Positions 8,551 to 17,323 of a stretch of 64,000 nt of DNA are shown one piece after another. The notes beneath the pieces are model-generated. The model saw only the letters and a program-made list of their open reading frames with translations. It was not told where the DNA came from and made no database searches. This stretch comes from Azospirillum agricola (GTDB lineage Bacteria > Pseudomonadota > Alphaproteobacteria > Azospirillales > Azospirillaceae): assembly GCF_017876095.1 (NCBI RefSeq), contig NZ_JAGINM010000010.1, forward strand, positions 62,001 to 126,000. Direction: 5' to 3'. The stretch's first letter is position 1; each line of letters begins with the position of its first letter. Position numbers and translations under genes: made by a program.

Positions 8551-8582
8551 TGACCGGCTGCACCGCCTGATTTGATGAAGGA

Positions 8583-8627
8583 CCGCGCCGGCCGCCCGGG
8601 GGATGTCCCCGGGAACGGCCGGCGCGG
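8583..8627 (-). terminator. Strong intercistronic hairpin between livK and livH
   Basis: A near-perfect GC-rich dyad (ccgcgccggccg ... cggccggcgcgg, with an inner cccgggg/ccccggg arm and a 4-base loop) lies between the binding-protein stop and livH. No U-run follows, so it is more likely a partial terminator or an mRNA 3'-protecting structure that raises binding-protein output over permease output, as is common in such operons. Confidence 0.5.
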
Positions 8628-8643
8628 GGATAGGCTCGTGTGA

Positions 8644-9771
8644 TTACTGGATGATCTGGAACTTGCCGCCCTTCATGCCGAGCACTACGACGCCCTCGGT
8701 GGAGGCCGGGTCGCGGCCCTCGGTGAAGGTGAAGGGGCCCATCGCGCCGGTGTGGTTGGTCTTCAGCAGCGTCTCGCGGATCTTGTCGCTTTCCGCGGCA
8801 CCCGCCTTGTCGATGGCCTTGGCGACGATGTGCATCGTGTCATAGGCCTGGGCGGCGAACTGGTCGGGATCCTTCGAGTACTTCTTGCGGAAGTCGGCGA
8901 CGAACTTGTCGTTCAGCGCATCCTTCTTGTCGACGAACCACGGGCTGCCGACCATCAGGCCCTCGGCTGCCTCGCCGGCGATCTCGCCCAGCTTGGGGGA
9001 GTTCGCGCCGTTGCCGCCGATGAAGCGCACGCTGGCCGGGATGCCGAGCTGGCGGGCCTGGAGGACGACGCCGGAGATCGGCTCGACCAGCGCCGAGACG
9101 GTGATGGCGTCGACGTTCAGGGCCTTGATCTTGGTGAGCTGGGCCGAGAAGTCGGAATCCTTGCTGCCGAACGCCTCGATGGTGGCGATGGTCAGGCCGA
9201 GCTTCTCGGCCGCCGCCTTCATCGAATCGAAGCCGGATTTGCTGAAGGCGTCGTCGTTCGCGTACATCATCGCGATGGTCTTGACGCCGAACTTCTCCTT
9301 GGCGGTCTTCAGCGTGACCGGCACCACGTCGGATTCCGGCAGCGAGGTCCGGAAGATGTAGGGGCCCATCGCGGTGATGCCGACCGCCGTGGTCGAGGTG
9401 CCGACGGTGACGACCTTGCGCTCGTTGGTGACCGGACCGACGGCGAACATCTCGTTCGACAGCGTCGGGCCGATGATCACCGGCACCTTGTCGCGGCCGA
9501 TCAGCTTGCGGGCGGCGTTGACCGCCTGGTCCTTGTTGCCGGCCGAATCCTCGACGATCAGGGCGACCTTCTTGCCGCCGAGGACGCCGCCGGCCGCGTT
9601 GATCTCGTCCAGCGCCAGTTCCAGCCCGGCCTTGATGGCGGTGCCGTACGCGGCGCTCGGTCCCGACAGGATCTCGATGGCGCCGACGGTGACCGTCTGC
9701 TGCGCGTAAGCCGGGGTGACCGCGACCGCCGCGACGGCGAGCGCGCCGGAAACCAGGAACGACCGAAACAT
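8644..9771 (-). CDS. livK: Branched-chain amino acid ABC transporter substrate-binding protein
   Basis: Periplasmic binding protein of 375 residues (Peripla_BP_6 type). A signal peptide (MFRSFLVSGALAVAAVAVTPAYA, cut before QQTV) precedes the typical start VTVGAIEILSGPSAAYG. Other family features are 'ALDEINAAGGVLGGKKV', 'VPVIIGPTLSNEM' and 'SDFSAQLTKIKALNVD'. The ATG at 9771 has a GGAGG site 7 bases upstream. First gene of the liv operon. A binding-protein domain of the same family is fused to a caspase-like protein at 40990-43038. Confidence 0.92.
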   Translation of the reverse strand: MFRSFLVSGALAVAAVAVTPAYAQQTVTVGAIEILSGPSAAYGTAIKAGLELALDEINAAGGVLGGKKVALIVEDSAGNKDQAVNAARKLIGRDKVPVIIGPTLSNEMFAVGPVTNERKVVTVGTSTTAVGITAMGPYIFRTSLPESDVVPVTLKTAKEKFGVKTIAMMYANDDAFSKSGFDSMKAAAEKLGLTIATIEAFGSKDSDFSAQLTKIKALNVDAITVSALVEPISGVVLQARQLGIPASVRFIGGNGANSPKLGEIAGEAAEGLMVGSPWFVDKKDALNDKFVADFRKKYSKDPDQFAAQAYDTMHIVAKAIDKAGAAESDKIRETLLKTNHTGAMGPFTFTEGRDPASTEGVVVLGMKGGKFQIIQ

Positions 9772-10174
9772 ACAATATCCTCCCACAGAATGCGCCTTTA
9801 CGGGCTTGGGCTGACGTAGTTGTGATCGATAAGACAAAAATTGCAAGCGTTTGCCGTGCCCGTCGGCCATGCCATGCGAGCGGCGCGGGGGCCGGGTCGC
9901 CGGTCGTGGCCGCGCTGCGGCCGGCGGCCGAAGGGCATGAACCGTCTGTGTACGAAGAACGGTGCGGGGTTTCGCCGGCGGTCGGCGCTTTCCGCGCGAC
10001 AGGGTGAACCGGTCATCCCGAAAGCCGGAAGAGCGGGGCGCCGGAAACGGCTCCCCGGTTCCGTCACGACGCGATCCGACATGACCGGCCGAAACCGATC
10101 CGCAGCGGGTCCTCCACACCCGCACCCTCCGGCCGCCGGTCGCCCCCACCCCTCTCTGGAAGGGAGCCGAACCC
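9772..10174. other. Intergenic region between livK and the kinase operon
   Basis: 403 bases between divergent genes. An AT-rich patch at about 9818-9850 (gtgatcgataagacaaaaattgc) is the likeliest promoter area for livK. A variant of the motif seen in the caspase locus (TCATCCCGAAAG, 10013-10024) sits about 150 bases upstream of the kinase. No small gene or RNA could be supported. Confidence 0.4.
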
Positions 10175-11758
10175 GTGCCCAGCACCATCGTCGTCGATCC
10201 TCCGGCGGCCGGCCCGCCTCCGCCGGACAACGCCCTGCCCCCCGGCCATCGGCTTTTGCAGCGCTACCCCCTGATCCGCGTGCTCGGCCGGGGCAGCTTC
10301 GGCATCACCTACGAGGCGGAGGACGAACGTCTCGGCCGCCGGATCGCCATCAAGGAGTATTTCCCGGTGGCCAGCGCGGTCCGCGCCGGTGCCGTGACCG
10401 TCTGTCCGCAGGACCGGGAGGATTCCCGCGCCTCCTTCGGCGACGGTCTGAAACGGTTCTGGCGCGAGGGCCAGACGCTGGCCCGCCTCGACCACCCGGG
10501 CATCCTGCGGGTGCATGACGTGCTGAGCGAGAACGGCACGGCCTATCTGGTGATGGAGATGGTGCCGGGCGAACCGCTGGCGGCCGTCCTGGCCCGTGGC
10601 CGGCCCGCTCCGGCCACCGTCGAGCGGCTGACGCGGGAGCTTCTGGACGCGCTCGCCGCCCTGCACGAGGCCGGCATCTGCCACTGCGACATCAAGCCGG
10701 AAAACATCATGGTCCGTCCCGACGGCCGGCCGGTGCTGATCGACTTCGGTTCCGCCCGCACCGACCGGCGGCTCCACCCGGGCGGGCAGACCACCATCGC
10801 CCTGACGGTGACGCTGGGTTACGCCGCTCCGGAGCTGCTCGACAGCCCGCCCAAGATCCAGGCGGCGGCCGACCTGTTCGCGCTCGGCACGACCGTCTAC
10901 GGCATGATCGCCGGGACATCGCCGCCGGACGCCATCCGCCGCCTCACCTCGCTCAACCACCGCCGCGCCGATCCGCTGACCCCGCTGGCGCGCCTGCGTC
11001 CGCAAGGCCACGGCACCCGCTTCCTGACCGCCGTCGACCGCGCCATGGCCCTGAAGATCGACGATCGCCCGGCGACGGCGGAGGAATGGCTGGCCCAGCT
11101 GGGGACACCCCGTCCGGAGCGGCGGCGCCGGCCATGGGGCGCCGCGGCCCTGGTGGCGGTGGCCGGCGGCGGCCTTCCCGTCCTGGCGACGGCGCCCCTG
11201 CCCGGCACGGTCGCGGCGGCGGCGGCGCTGGGTCTTTTCGGCGGTCTGCTGATGGGGATGGCCGGGCGCCTGTCCGCCGCCGACGCCCTGACGGCCTTGG
11301 CGGGGCTTCCCGTCCTGGGCTGGATCCTGGCGCGGCTGGGTGGCGGGCCGCACCCGCTGGTGGAGGCCGTCGCCAGGGGCTGGGCTGCGGCGACGGGCCT
11401 GCCCGCGTCCCGGCTCGACCTGCTGGCCATCCTGCTGGCCGGCCTCCTGCTGTGGCGCCTGTGGGTGTTCCTGGGCAGGCGGATGGACCGGCTCCGGGCG
11501 GCCCTGGCGATGGTTCCAGGCGGCATCGCCCTGGCGGCGGCGGCCGAGTGGACGCTGGGATGGGCGCCGGCCGTGCTGCCGGCGGCTTGGGGGGCGGCGG
11601 CTTGGGGAGGCGCGGCGTGGGGAGCGATCGGCGCGCCGCCCTTCCCCGGCGGCCTCCCCTTGCCGGCGCTGGTTTCGTTGGCCTGGGGCCTTCAGGCGGC
11701 GGTGCTGGCCCTGGCTCTCCTGCTGCCGGCCCCGGCCGGCCGCGGAGGCCGCTCATGA
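10175..11758 (+). CDS. Membrane Ser/Thr protein kinase (Hanks type)
   Basis: Kinase of 527 residues. The catalytic domain (about 30-300) has the glycine loop GRGSFG, the lysine in AIKEYF, the catalytic loop HCDIKPEN (HCD instead of HRD), DFG in LIDFGSAR and the APE-like YAAPE. After a basic linker (RPERRRRPWG, about 310) come roughly six hydrophobic helices, so the kinase faces the cytoplasm and is membrane-anchored. It starts with GTG at 10175 behind a GGAAGGGAG site. It is coupled by ATGA to the phosphatase gene and heads an operon with transpeptidase and SEDS genes, which suggests that it controls wall synthesis. A type VI secretion kinase role is the main alternative, but no such genes are present. 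Confidence 0.9.
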   Translation: MPSTIVVDPPAAGPPPPDNALPPGHRLLQRYPLIRVLGRGSFGITYEAEDERLGRRIAIKEYFPVASAVRAGAVTVCPQDREDSRASFGDGLKRFWREGQTLARLDHPGILRVHDVLSENGTAYLVMEMVPGEPLAAVLARGRPAPATVERLTRELLDALAALHEAGICHCDIKPENIMVRPDGRPVLIDFGSARTDRRLHPGGQTTIALTVTLGYAAPELLDSPPKIQAAADLFALGTTVYGMIAGTSPPDAIRRLTSLNHRRADPLTPLARLRPQGHGTRFLTAVDRAMALKIDDRPATAEEWLAQLGTPRPERRRRPWGAAALVAVAGGGLPVLATAPLPGTVAAAAALGLFGGLLMGMAGRLSAADALTALAGLPVLGWILARLGGGPHPLVEAVARGWAAATGLPASRLDLLAILLAGLLLWRLWVFLGRRMDRLRAALAMVPGGIALAAAAEWTLGWAPAVLPAAWGAAAWGGAAWGAIGAPPFPGGLPLPALVSLAWGLQAAVLALALLLPAPAGRGGRS

Positions 11759-12621
11759 TCCTGTTTCCCGGCCGGCGGCCGGCGGCGTGGGGCCGGCGGC
11801 CGGCCTGGCCCCGGAGCCCGCGCTGGTTCCCCTTCGGCAAGGCCCGGCCACGGCCGGCCGGACCGGTTCCCACCATCGGCATCGCGCAGCATCAGGGCGG
11901 CCGCGCCGAACAGCAGGACCGGGTGTTCGAGGCCGGGCGGCAGGCGGACCGTCCGGCCTTCGCGCTGGTCGCCGACGGCATGGGCGGGCTGCGGGCCGGG
12001 GGGGCCGCCGCCGACCTCGTGGTCGAAACGGCCGGGCGGCTGCTCGACCGGCCGCCGGCCGATCCGGAGCAGGCCCGCCGTCACCTCGCGGCGCTCTGCC
12101 GCATGGCCCATCATCGGATCCTGGAACGGCACGGGCAGGGGCGCGGCGACCGCGAGGCGGCCTCCGGCAGCACGGTCGCCGCGGCCTGGGTCGGCCCCGG
12201 CTGGGCCGTCTGGGCCCATGTGGGCGACACCCGCGTCTACCTGGTCCGCGACGGCCGGCTGCTCCGCCGCACCCGCGACCACTCCATGACCGAATGGCTC
12301 TACGCCTGCGGGGCCATCGACGAGGCCGCGATCGCGTCTCATCCGGACCAGAACAAGCTGACCCAATGCCTGGGCGGACCGGCCCCGCCGACGCCGGACA
12401 TCGATCACGCCGTCCTCCGGGAGGGCGACGCCCTGCTGCTGGCCACCGACGGGGTGTGGGCACAGGTGCCGGAGGCGGCCATCCTCGCCGCCGCGATGGA
12501 GCGCGATCCGGCGGCGGCGGCCGACGGGCTGGTGCGCGCCGCCGTCCTTGCCGGCGGTCCCGGCAGCGACAACGCGACCGTCCTCATCCTGCGGCACGAG
12601 GCGTCATCCCGAAGGACGTAA
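11755..12621 (+). CDS. PP2C-family Ser/Thr phosphatase
   Basis: Cytoplasmic metal-dependent phosphatase of 288 residues, the natural antagonist of the kinase upstream. Conserved PP2C motifs appear in order: QDRVFEA, VADGMGG (about 72-78), SGSTVAAAWV, HVGDTRVYLVRDG, RTRDHS, LLATDGVW and SDNATVLIL, so the metal-binding aspartates are intact. The ATG at 11755 overlaps the kinase stop (ATGA). Long in-frame extensions upstream only overlap the kinase and were not used. Confidence 0.92.
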   Translation: MILFPGRRPAAWGRRPAWPRSPRWFPFGKARPRPAGPVPTIGIAQHQGGRAEQQDRVFEAGRQADRPAFALVADGMGGLRAGGAAADLVVETAGRLLDRPPADPEQARRHLAALCRMAHHRILERHGQGRGDREAASGSTVAAAWVGPGWAVWAHVGDTRVYLVRDGRLLRRTRDHSMTEWLYACGAIDEAAIASHPDQNKLTQCLGGPAPPTPDIDHAVLREGDALLLATDGVWAQVPEAAILAAAMERDPAAAADGLVRAAVLAGGPGSDNATVLILRHEASSRRT

Positions 12622-12654
12622 TCACGATCCCCCTTGCATGGAAGCATCCGCGCC

Positions 12655-14652
12655 ATGGACAACCCGACCATCGACACCTCCCGCCTCGACCCGATTTTCG
12701 ACCAGCCGCTCGCCGTTCCGTCCTGCCTGTCCGCCGCGCCGGCGGCGGCGGCCAAGCCGCCCCTGGTGGCGTCGCGCGTCCAGGACGCCCCGTTCCGCTC
12801 CGTCAACCGCGTCCATCTGCGCGGCATCGCCCGCTGGCTCGAAGGCGACCTTCCGGACAGCCTCTTCCAGAGCCCCGGCAGTTGGGTCGGCCGCAGCGAC
12901 AGCATCGTCAACGTCGATTCCGGCAAGCCGCAGGACCGGCTGGCGGCCGGCCTCGGCCAGAATCCCCTGCTCGGCGTGGTGGAGAACCGCCGGACGCGAC
13001 GCCACGACTATCAGGAATTCACCGCCCAGGACGTGAAGATCCTGTTGCCGGCGGCGATCCACGAAACCTTTCTCGACATGGGCGGGGTGCCGATCGCGCA
13101 TCTCACCGACCGGCTGGAGCGGCTGATCGCGCACGAGTTCGGCCGGCGCTTCCTGGCTCCCGAGCGCGGCGCCAACGTGATCGCCGAACCGGCGGCGTCC
13201 CTGCCGAACGACGAGGTCATCCTGCTGTTCGGCGCCTCGGTGTTCGTCCCCAACGAAAAGGACGAACGGCTCTGCGACATGGAGCTGTTCGTCGACACCG
13301 GCAGCGGTCCGGCGCCCGTGCCCGAGGTCTTCGCGTTCTCCTTCACCCGTCCCTTCGCGGATCTGCCGTCCTGCCAGTCGATCCGGCGGCCGGCGGCGCT
13401 CTACCGCAAGCAGACCAGCCTTCTCATCAGCCCCGACGCGACCCGCGCCCCGCTGGTGCTGCCCGCCGCCCTCGGCCTCCCGCCCGAGGCGACCTTGCAG
13501 ATCGGACTGTCGCCCGACCGCGCGCGCGGCGACGGGGTCTTCTTCCAGCGGGAAGGGACGATGGTGCGGGAAAGCGGCGGCGTCCGGACGTTCCGTTTCC
13601 ATCAGGCCCAGCCCTCCGCGATTCCGGGGCAGAACATCGCGGTCGAGATCCGCATCGTCCCGGCAGCCCCGGCGAAGGCCGCGACGGCGGTTCCGGCGCC
13701 GGCCGGACCGCGGGATCGGGCCGGACCGGCTCCTCAGAGGATCGGGAAGCCCCGCCGCTCGCTCTGGGCCGCCCTGGTCGGGGCGATGACGCCCAAGCCC
13801 CGAGCGGGGCGGCGCGCGCCGGACATGCCGCCGCACGCGCCGCGGACGATGGCCAACGCGGGCCAGACGATCGTCCTGGCTGGGGAGGCCCTGGCCGGTT
13901 TCGACGCCGATCCGCTTCATGTGGCCTTCTCGCCCGCCTCGCCCTACCGGCTGAGCGTCGTGGCGCTGGCCCTGCCCCGGCTGCCCAGCGGGCGGGGGCC
14001 GAGTTCCTGGACACTGGCCCTGACCGAGGCCGGCGAGATCACCATGCGGCCGATGGGGAGGCCGGCGGGGCGGGCCGGCGCTATGAAGCTGGCGATCCTC
14101 GGCGGCCGGGCCGGCGACGCCAACCTGTTCGCCATACCGGCGGGCGGCGGCGCGTGGGTGGCGGTGCCGGAGGACGGGCGCATGGCCCTGCTGCCGGACG
14201 GGCGTGAAGCTTCCCTGCTGCCCGCCCCCGGCTCGGCCGTCGAGCGCTACCACATGCTCCTGAAGCTGCCGCAGCCGCGCCACTTCCCCCTGCTGGCCTC
14301 CGGCGAGCAGTTGATCGGCCGCCAGAACCAGGACGCCGCGGCCGGCGACGGCGCGCTTCCCAAGCTGCAATTCGGGCTGCTCGACCTGCCGGGATCGGTG
14401 GACGGCCTGCCCGACGGCACCATGGAGATGGTCAACCTGTCGCGCGACCATGTGCGGGCCTGGATCGCCGACGACCGTCTGATGGTGGCGATGCACGCCG
14501 GCCGGGCGCCGGTGTTGCGGCTCGACGGCGGCTTCGGAGCGGTCGAGGAGCGCCAGCCCGGCAGCGGCGAGCCGCTGACGCTGTCGCTGGGGGACCATCT
14601 GCTGCTCGGCTGCTACGTCCTCCAGTTCGGCAGAACGGCCGATCCGGTCTGA
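12655..14652 (+). CDS. Large protein with an FHA-like C-terminal domain
   Basis: 665 residues, no signal peptide. The first 350 residues match nothing I recognise. A Pro/Ala/Arg-rich linker (about 345-400) leads to a second module and then a C-terminal region resembling a forkhead-associated (phosphothreonine-binding) domain: GEQLIGRQNQ, NLSRDHVRAWI (about 593) and LSLGDHLLLGCYVLQF. FHA proteins often read the phosphorylation made by the neighbouring kinase. The ATG at 12655 has GGAAG 10 bases upstream; a TTG 21 bases earlier is possible but lacks a site. The FHA call is moderate because the key Arg/Ser/His context is present but the Asn is not obvious. Confidence 0.6.
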   Translation: MDNPTIDTSRLDPIFDQPLAVPSCLSAAPAAAAKPPLVASRVQDAPFRSVNRVHLRGIARWLEGDLPDSLFQSPGSWVGRSDSIVNVDSGKPQDRLAAGLGQNPLLGVVENRRTRRHDYQEFTAQDVKILLPAAIHETFLDMGGVPIAHLTDRLERLIAHEFGRRFLAPERGANVIAEPAASLPNDEVILLFGASVFVPNEKDERLCDMELFVDTGSGPAPVPEVFAFSFTRPFADLPSCQSIRRPAALYRKQTSLLISPDATRAPLVLPAALGLPPEATLQIGLSPDRARGDGVFFQREGTMVRESGGVRTFRFHQAQPSAIPGQNIAVEIRIVPAAPAKAATAVPAPAGPRDRAGPAPQRIGKPRRSLWAALVGAMTPKPRAGRRAPDMPPHAPRTMANAGQTIVLAGEALAGFDADPLHVAFSPASPYRLSVVALALPRLPSGRGPSSWTLALTEAGEITMRPMGRPAGRAGAMKLAILGGRAGDANLFAIPAGGGAWVAVPEDGRMALLPDGREASLLPAPGSAVERYHMLLKLPQPRHFPLLASGEQLIGRQNQDAAAGDGALPKLQFGLLDLPGSVDGLPDGTMEMVNLSRDHVRAWIADDRLMVAMHAGRAPVLRLDGGFGAVEERQPGSGEPLTLSLGDHLLLGCYVLQFGRTADPV

Positions 14653-14668
14653 CGGGGGAGAGCGTTCC

Positions 14669-17323
14669 ATGCCGCGTTCCCGCACCCCCTCCCCCGCTGG
14701 ACCGGGGCGCCGTCCCCGGTCCGGGCGGATCGCTCCCCTGCTCTGGTTCGCCGCCTGGGCGGTGCCGGCCTTCGGGCTGTCCCTCGGCCTCGAGCACCGT
14801 CTGGACCAGCTGCGCAAGCCGGACGCCGAGGCGGGCGTGCTCGATCCCGCCGCGATCGAGGACCACGCGCTGTTCGCCGGCCTGCGGGACCAGGGCCTCA
14901 TCGTCCGAGGGAAGGACGGGCGCTTGGCGATTCCCGAGGCCGATTGGGGGCTGCGCCACCTTCAGGCCGCGCTGGAGATGGGAGCGCCGCCGCCGTTCGG
15001 CGGGCGCGAGTGGCGGGAGCGCCGGAAGCTGGTGGCGGCGCTCCACGGCACCGACAACGGCCGGCATGTGCGCACGCAGATCGGGCTGTGGAACAGCAGC
15101 CGGGCCGTGGTGGCGATCCGCGACAACCGCCGCCGCGGCCATGCGGGGCAGGTTCCGGTCTTTCCGCCCGTCAACACGCCGTGGACGGCCGCCGCCGTGT
15201 CGGGGCCGGAGTCGGGCCGCCGGCTGGACCGGCTGGCGCTGACCCCGCCCGCCTCCTTCGACGCCTTCGCCCGGACGATGCCGGTCGGCATGGCGAACTG
15301 GCAGGTCTTTCCCGGAGAGGACGGTCGGACGGTCAGGGTCGCCACCCGCCTGCTGGCGCCGCTTCCGGCCGAGGGGGTGGAGATCCAGATTCTCGGCCGC
15401 GTCCGGCCGGGAACGCTGCCTCCCGGCGCGCGGCTCACGCCCCTGTGCGGAGGGGCCGACTGCGCCATGGCGACGGTCCATGTCGCCGGCGGTTCGCCCG
15501 GCGACGTCGAGGTGTCGCTGGAGGTCGAGCCGGTCCCCCTGGATCGATCGTGGTTCACCCGCGGCATGATCCAGCTTTCACAGGACAAGGACGGCGGGCT
15601 TCACTGGATGCCGCGCACGCGACCGCCCTCGGGAACGATCCCGGCCCAGGTGACGACGGCCGACGGCGTGGCGCTGACCGCCGGCGAGGACGGCCGGCCA
15701 ACCGCCGACGCCGCCGCGCTGGGGCTGTTGCCGGTGATCGGGCACGGGCGGTCCGACCGGCGCGGGGTGTCCGGCCTGCTCGACGGGCGGGTCGACCGCT
15801 TCTCTCCGGCGACGGTGGCGCTGACCATCGACAGCCGGGTCCAGCGCGCCGCCAACCAGGCACTGGCGGAGGCGATGGCCGAACCCTTCGGAACCGCCAA
15901 GTCGCCGGATCCCTACGCCGGGCAGCGGCGCGCGTCCATCGTCGCGCTCGACCCGCAGACCGGGGCCATCCTGGCCGGTGCCCGCTGGCCGCGCCCTCCC
16001 AGCGGGCTGCACCCGTGGGATGCGTCGGCCCTGTCCCACCTCGGCGGGACGCTCGACCCGCTGGCGCCGATCGCCTGGCAGGGAATGGACAGCGACAACG
16101 CGCCGGGCTCCACCTTCAAGCTGGTCACCGCCCTCGCCTTGCAGTCGGCGATGGACAGCGGCGACGAGGCGGCCATCGGCGGCTTCCTGGCGGGCTGCCC
16201 GCCGAACGCCGACGGCGGGTTCTCCTGTCTGGGGCTGCGCACCGGAACGATCGCCTACTCGATCCCGCCGCAAAGCCATGCGACCCATAATTTCCGTTCC
16301 CCGCAGCGCGGCTTCACCCCGGTCGGGGACAGCCTGCGGGCCGGGGAAATGGAGCGCGCCCCGGTGTGCGTGGAGGGCCGGCGGGAGCAGACGCGGAGCT
16401 TCGGCCTGCCGCAGGCCATCCGCGATTCCGTCAACGTCTACTTCGTGCGCGGAGCCGAGCTGCTCGACGCCGACGCCGCGCGCCGCTACGACGCGGCGAT
16501 GCGGCGGCTGGGGCCGAGGACGCCGCTGCCGGCGCCGCCGGCCTCCCGGCTGGCCGACACGATCCGCGCCGCCGGATTCGAACATTCCGTCGATCTGGCG
16601 GGGGCCGCCCGCCCGTTCCTGGGAAGCCTCCACCCGGCCGGCGGCGTGCGTCCAGTGCTGGAGGCGGAGGCGGCGCAGATCGACCTCCTCTATCTCCTGG
16701 ACCGTAGGGCGGACACCCCGTGGCGGAACTTCGGGGCCGTGGACGTGCTGTCGCAGACCGCCATGGGCCAGCGCGTCCTGGCCAACCCGCTGCACATGGC
16801 GCGCCTTGCCGCCGGGATCGCGGCCGGCGCGCTGCCGGTGCCCCACCTGTTCGCCGAATGGAACGGGCAGGCCCTGGCGCCTCCCGCCCCGAGCGCGCTG
16901 CCGGCCGCCGACGTCTCGCTGCTGCGCCGTGGCCTCAAGATGGTGCCGGAGGTCGGCACCGCCGCCGGCCGCCACGCCTTCGGCCGCTGGGCGGGAACCC
17001 CGGCCGACGCCGCCCGCTGCCATGTCTATGGCAAGACCGGAACCGGCGAGGTCGACGCGGCACGCTCGCGCACAACCATGTGGTTCGTCGGCTGGGCCGC
17101 CGCCGAATTCTTCTCCGGGGATTTCTTTCCCGCGCCCGGCGGGGAGAAACCGGCCTGGAACCGGCCGGTCGCCTTCGCCTGCCAGGTGACGCACGGCGTG
17201 AACGACCGCCGGACCGGCGGGGCGACCTGCGCGCCGATCATCGCCCGCTTCCTGGAGCTTCTGGCCAAGCCGGACGCCGCCCTCCCCCTTTCCCAACCCG
17301 TCAAGGTGAGCGATGTGGACTGA
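14669..17323 (+). CDS. Penicillin-binding transpeptidase (class B-like)
   Basis: Wall cross-linking enzyme of 884 residues with one N-terminal membrane helix (IAPLLWFAAWAVPAFGLSLG) and a large periplasmic part. The active-site triad is complete: STFK (about 480), SVN (DSVNVYF, about 586) and KTG (YGKTGTGE, about 788). No glycosyltransferase domain is visible, and the region between the helix and the transpeptidase domain (about 60-390) is unusual. It starts with ATG after a GGGGGAG site and overlaps the SEDS gene by 11 bases, matching the known SEDS-class B PBP pairing. Confidence 0.85.
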   Translation: MPRSRTPSPAGPGRRPRSGRIAPLLWFAAWAVPAFGLSLGLEHRLDQLRKPDAEAGVLDPAAIEDHALFAGLRDQGLIVRGKDGRLAIPEADWGLRHLQAALEMGAPPPFGGREWRERRKLVAALHGTDNGRHVRTQIGLWNSSRAVVAIRDNRRRGHAGQVPVFPPVNTPWTAAAVSGPESGRRLDRLALTPPASFDAFARTMPVGMANWQVFPGEDGRTVRVATRLLAPLPAEGVEIQILGRVRPGTLPPGARLTPLCGGADCAMATVHVAGGSPGDVEVSLEVEPVPLDRSWFTRGMIQLSQDKDGGLHWMPRTRPPSGTIPAQVTTADGVALTAGEDGRPTADAAALGLLPVIGHGRSDRRGVSGLLDGRVDRFSPATVALTIDSRVQRAANQALAEAMAEPFGTAKSPDPYAGQRRASIVALDPQTGAILAGARWPRPPSGLHPWDASALSHLGGTLDPLAPIAWQGMDSDNAPGSTFKLVTALALQSAMDSGDEAAIGGFLAGCPPNADGGFSCLGLRTGTIAYSIPPQSHATHNFRSPQRGFTPVGDSLRAGEMERAPVCVEGRREQTRSFGLPQAIRDSVNVYFVRGAELLDADAARRYDAAMRRLGPRTPLPAPPASRLADTIRAAGFEHSVDLAGAARPFLGSLHPAGGVRPVLEAEAAQIDLLYLLDRRADTPWRNFGAVDVLSQTAMGQRVLANPLHMARLAAGIAAGALPVPHLFAEWNGQALAPPAPSALPAADVSLLRRGLKMVPEVGTAAGRHAFGRWAGTPADAARCHVYGKTGTGEVDAARSRTTMWFVGWAAAEFFSGDFFPAPGGEKPAWNRPVAFACQVTHGVNDRRTGGATCAPIIARFLELLAKPDAALPLSQPVKVSDVD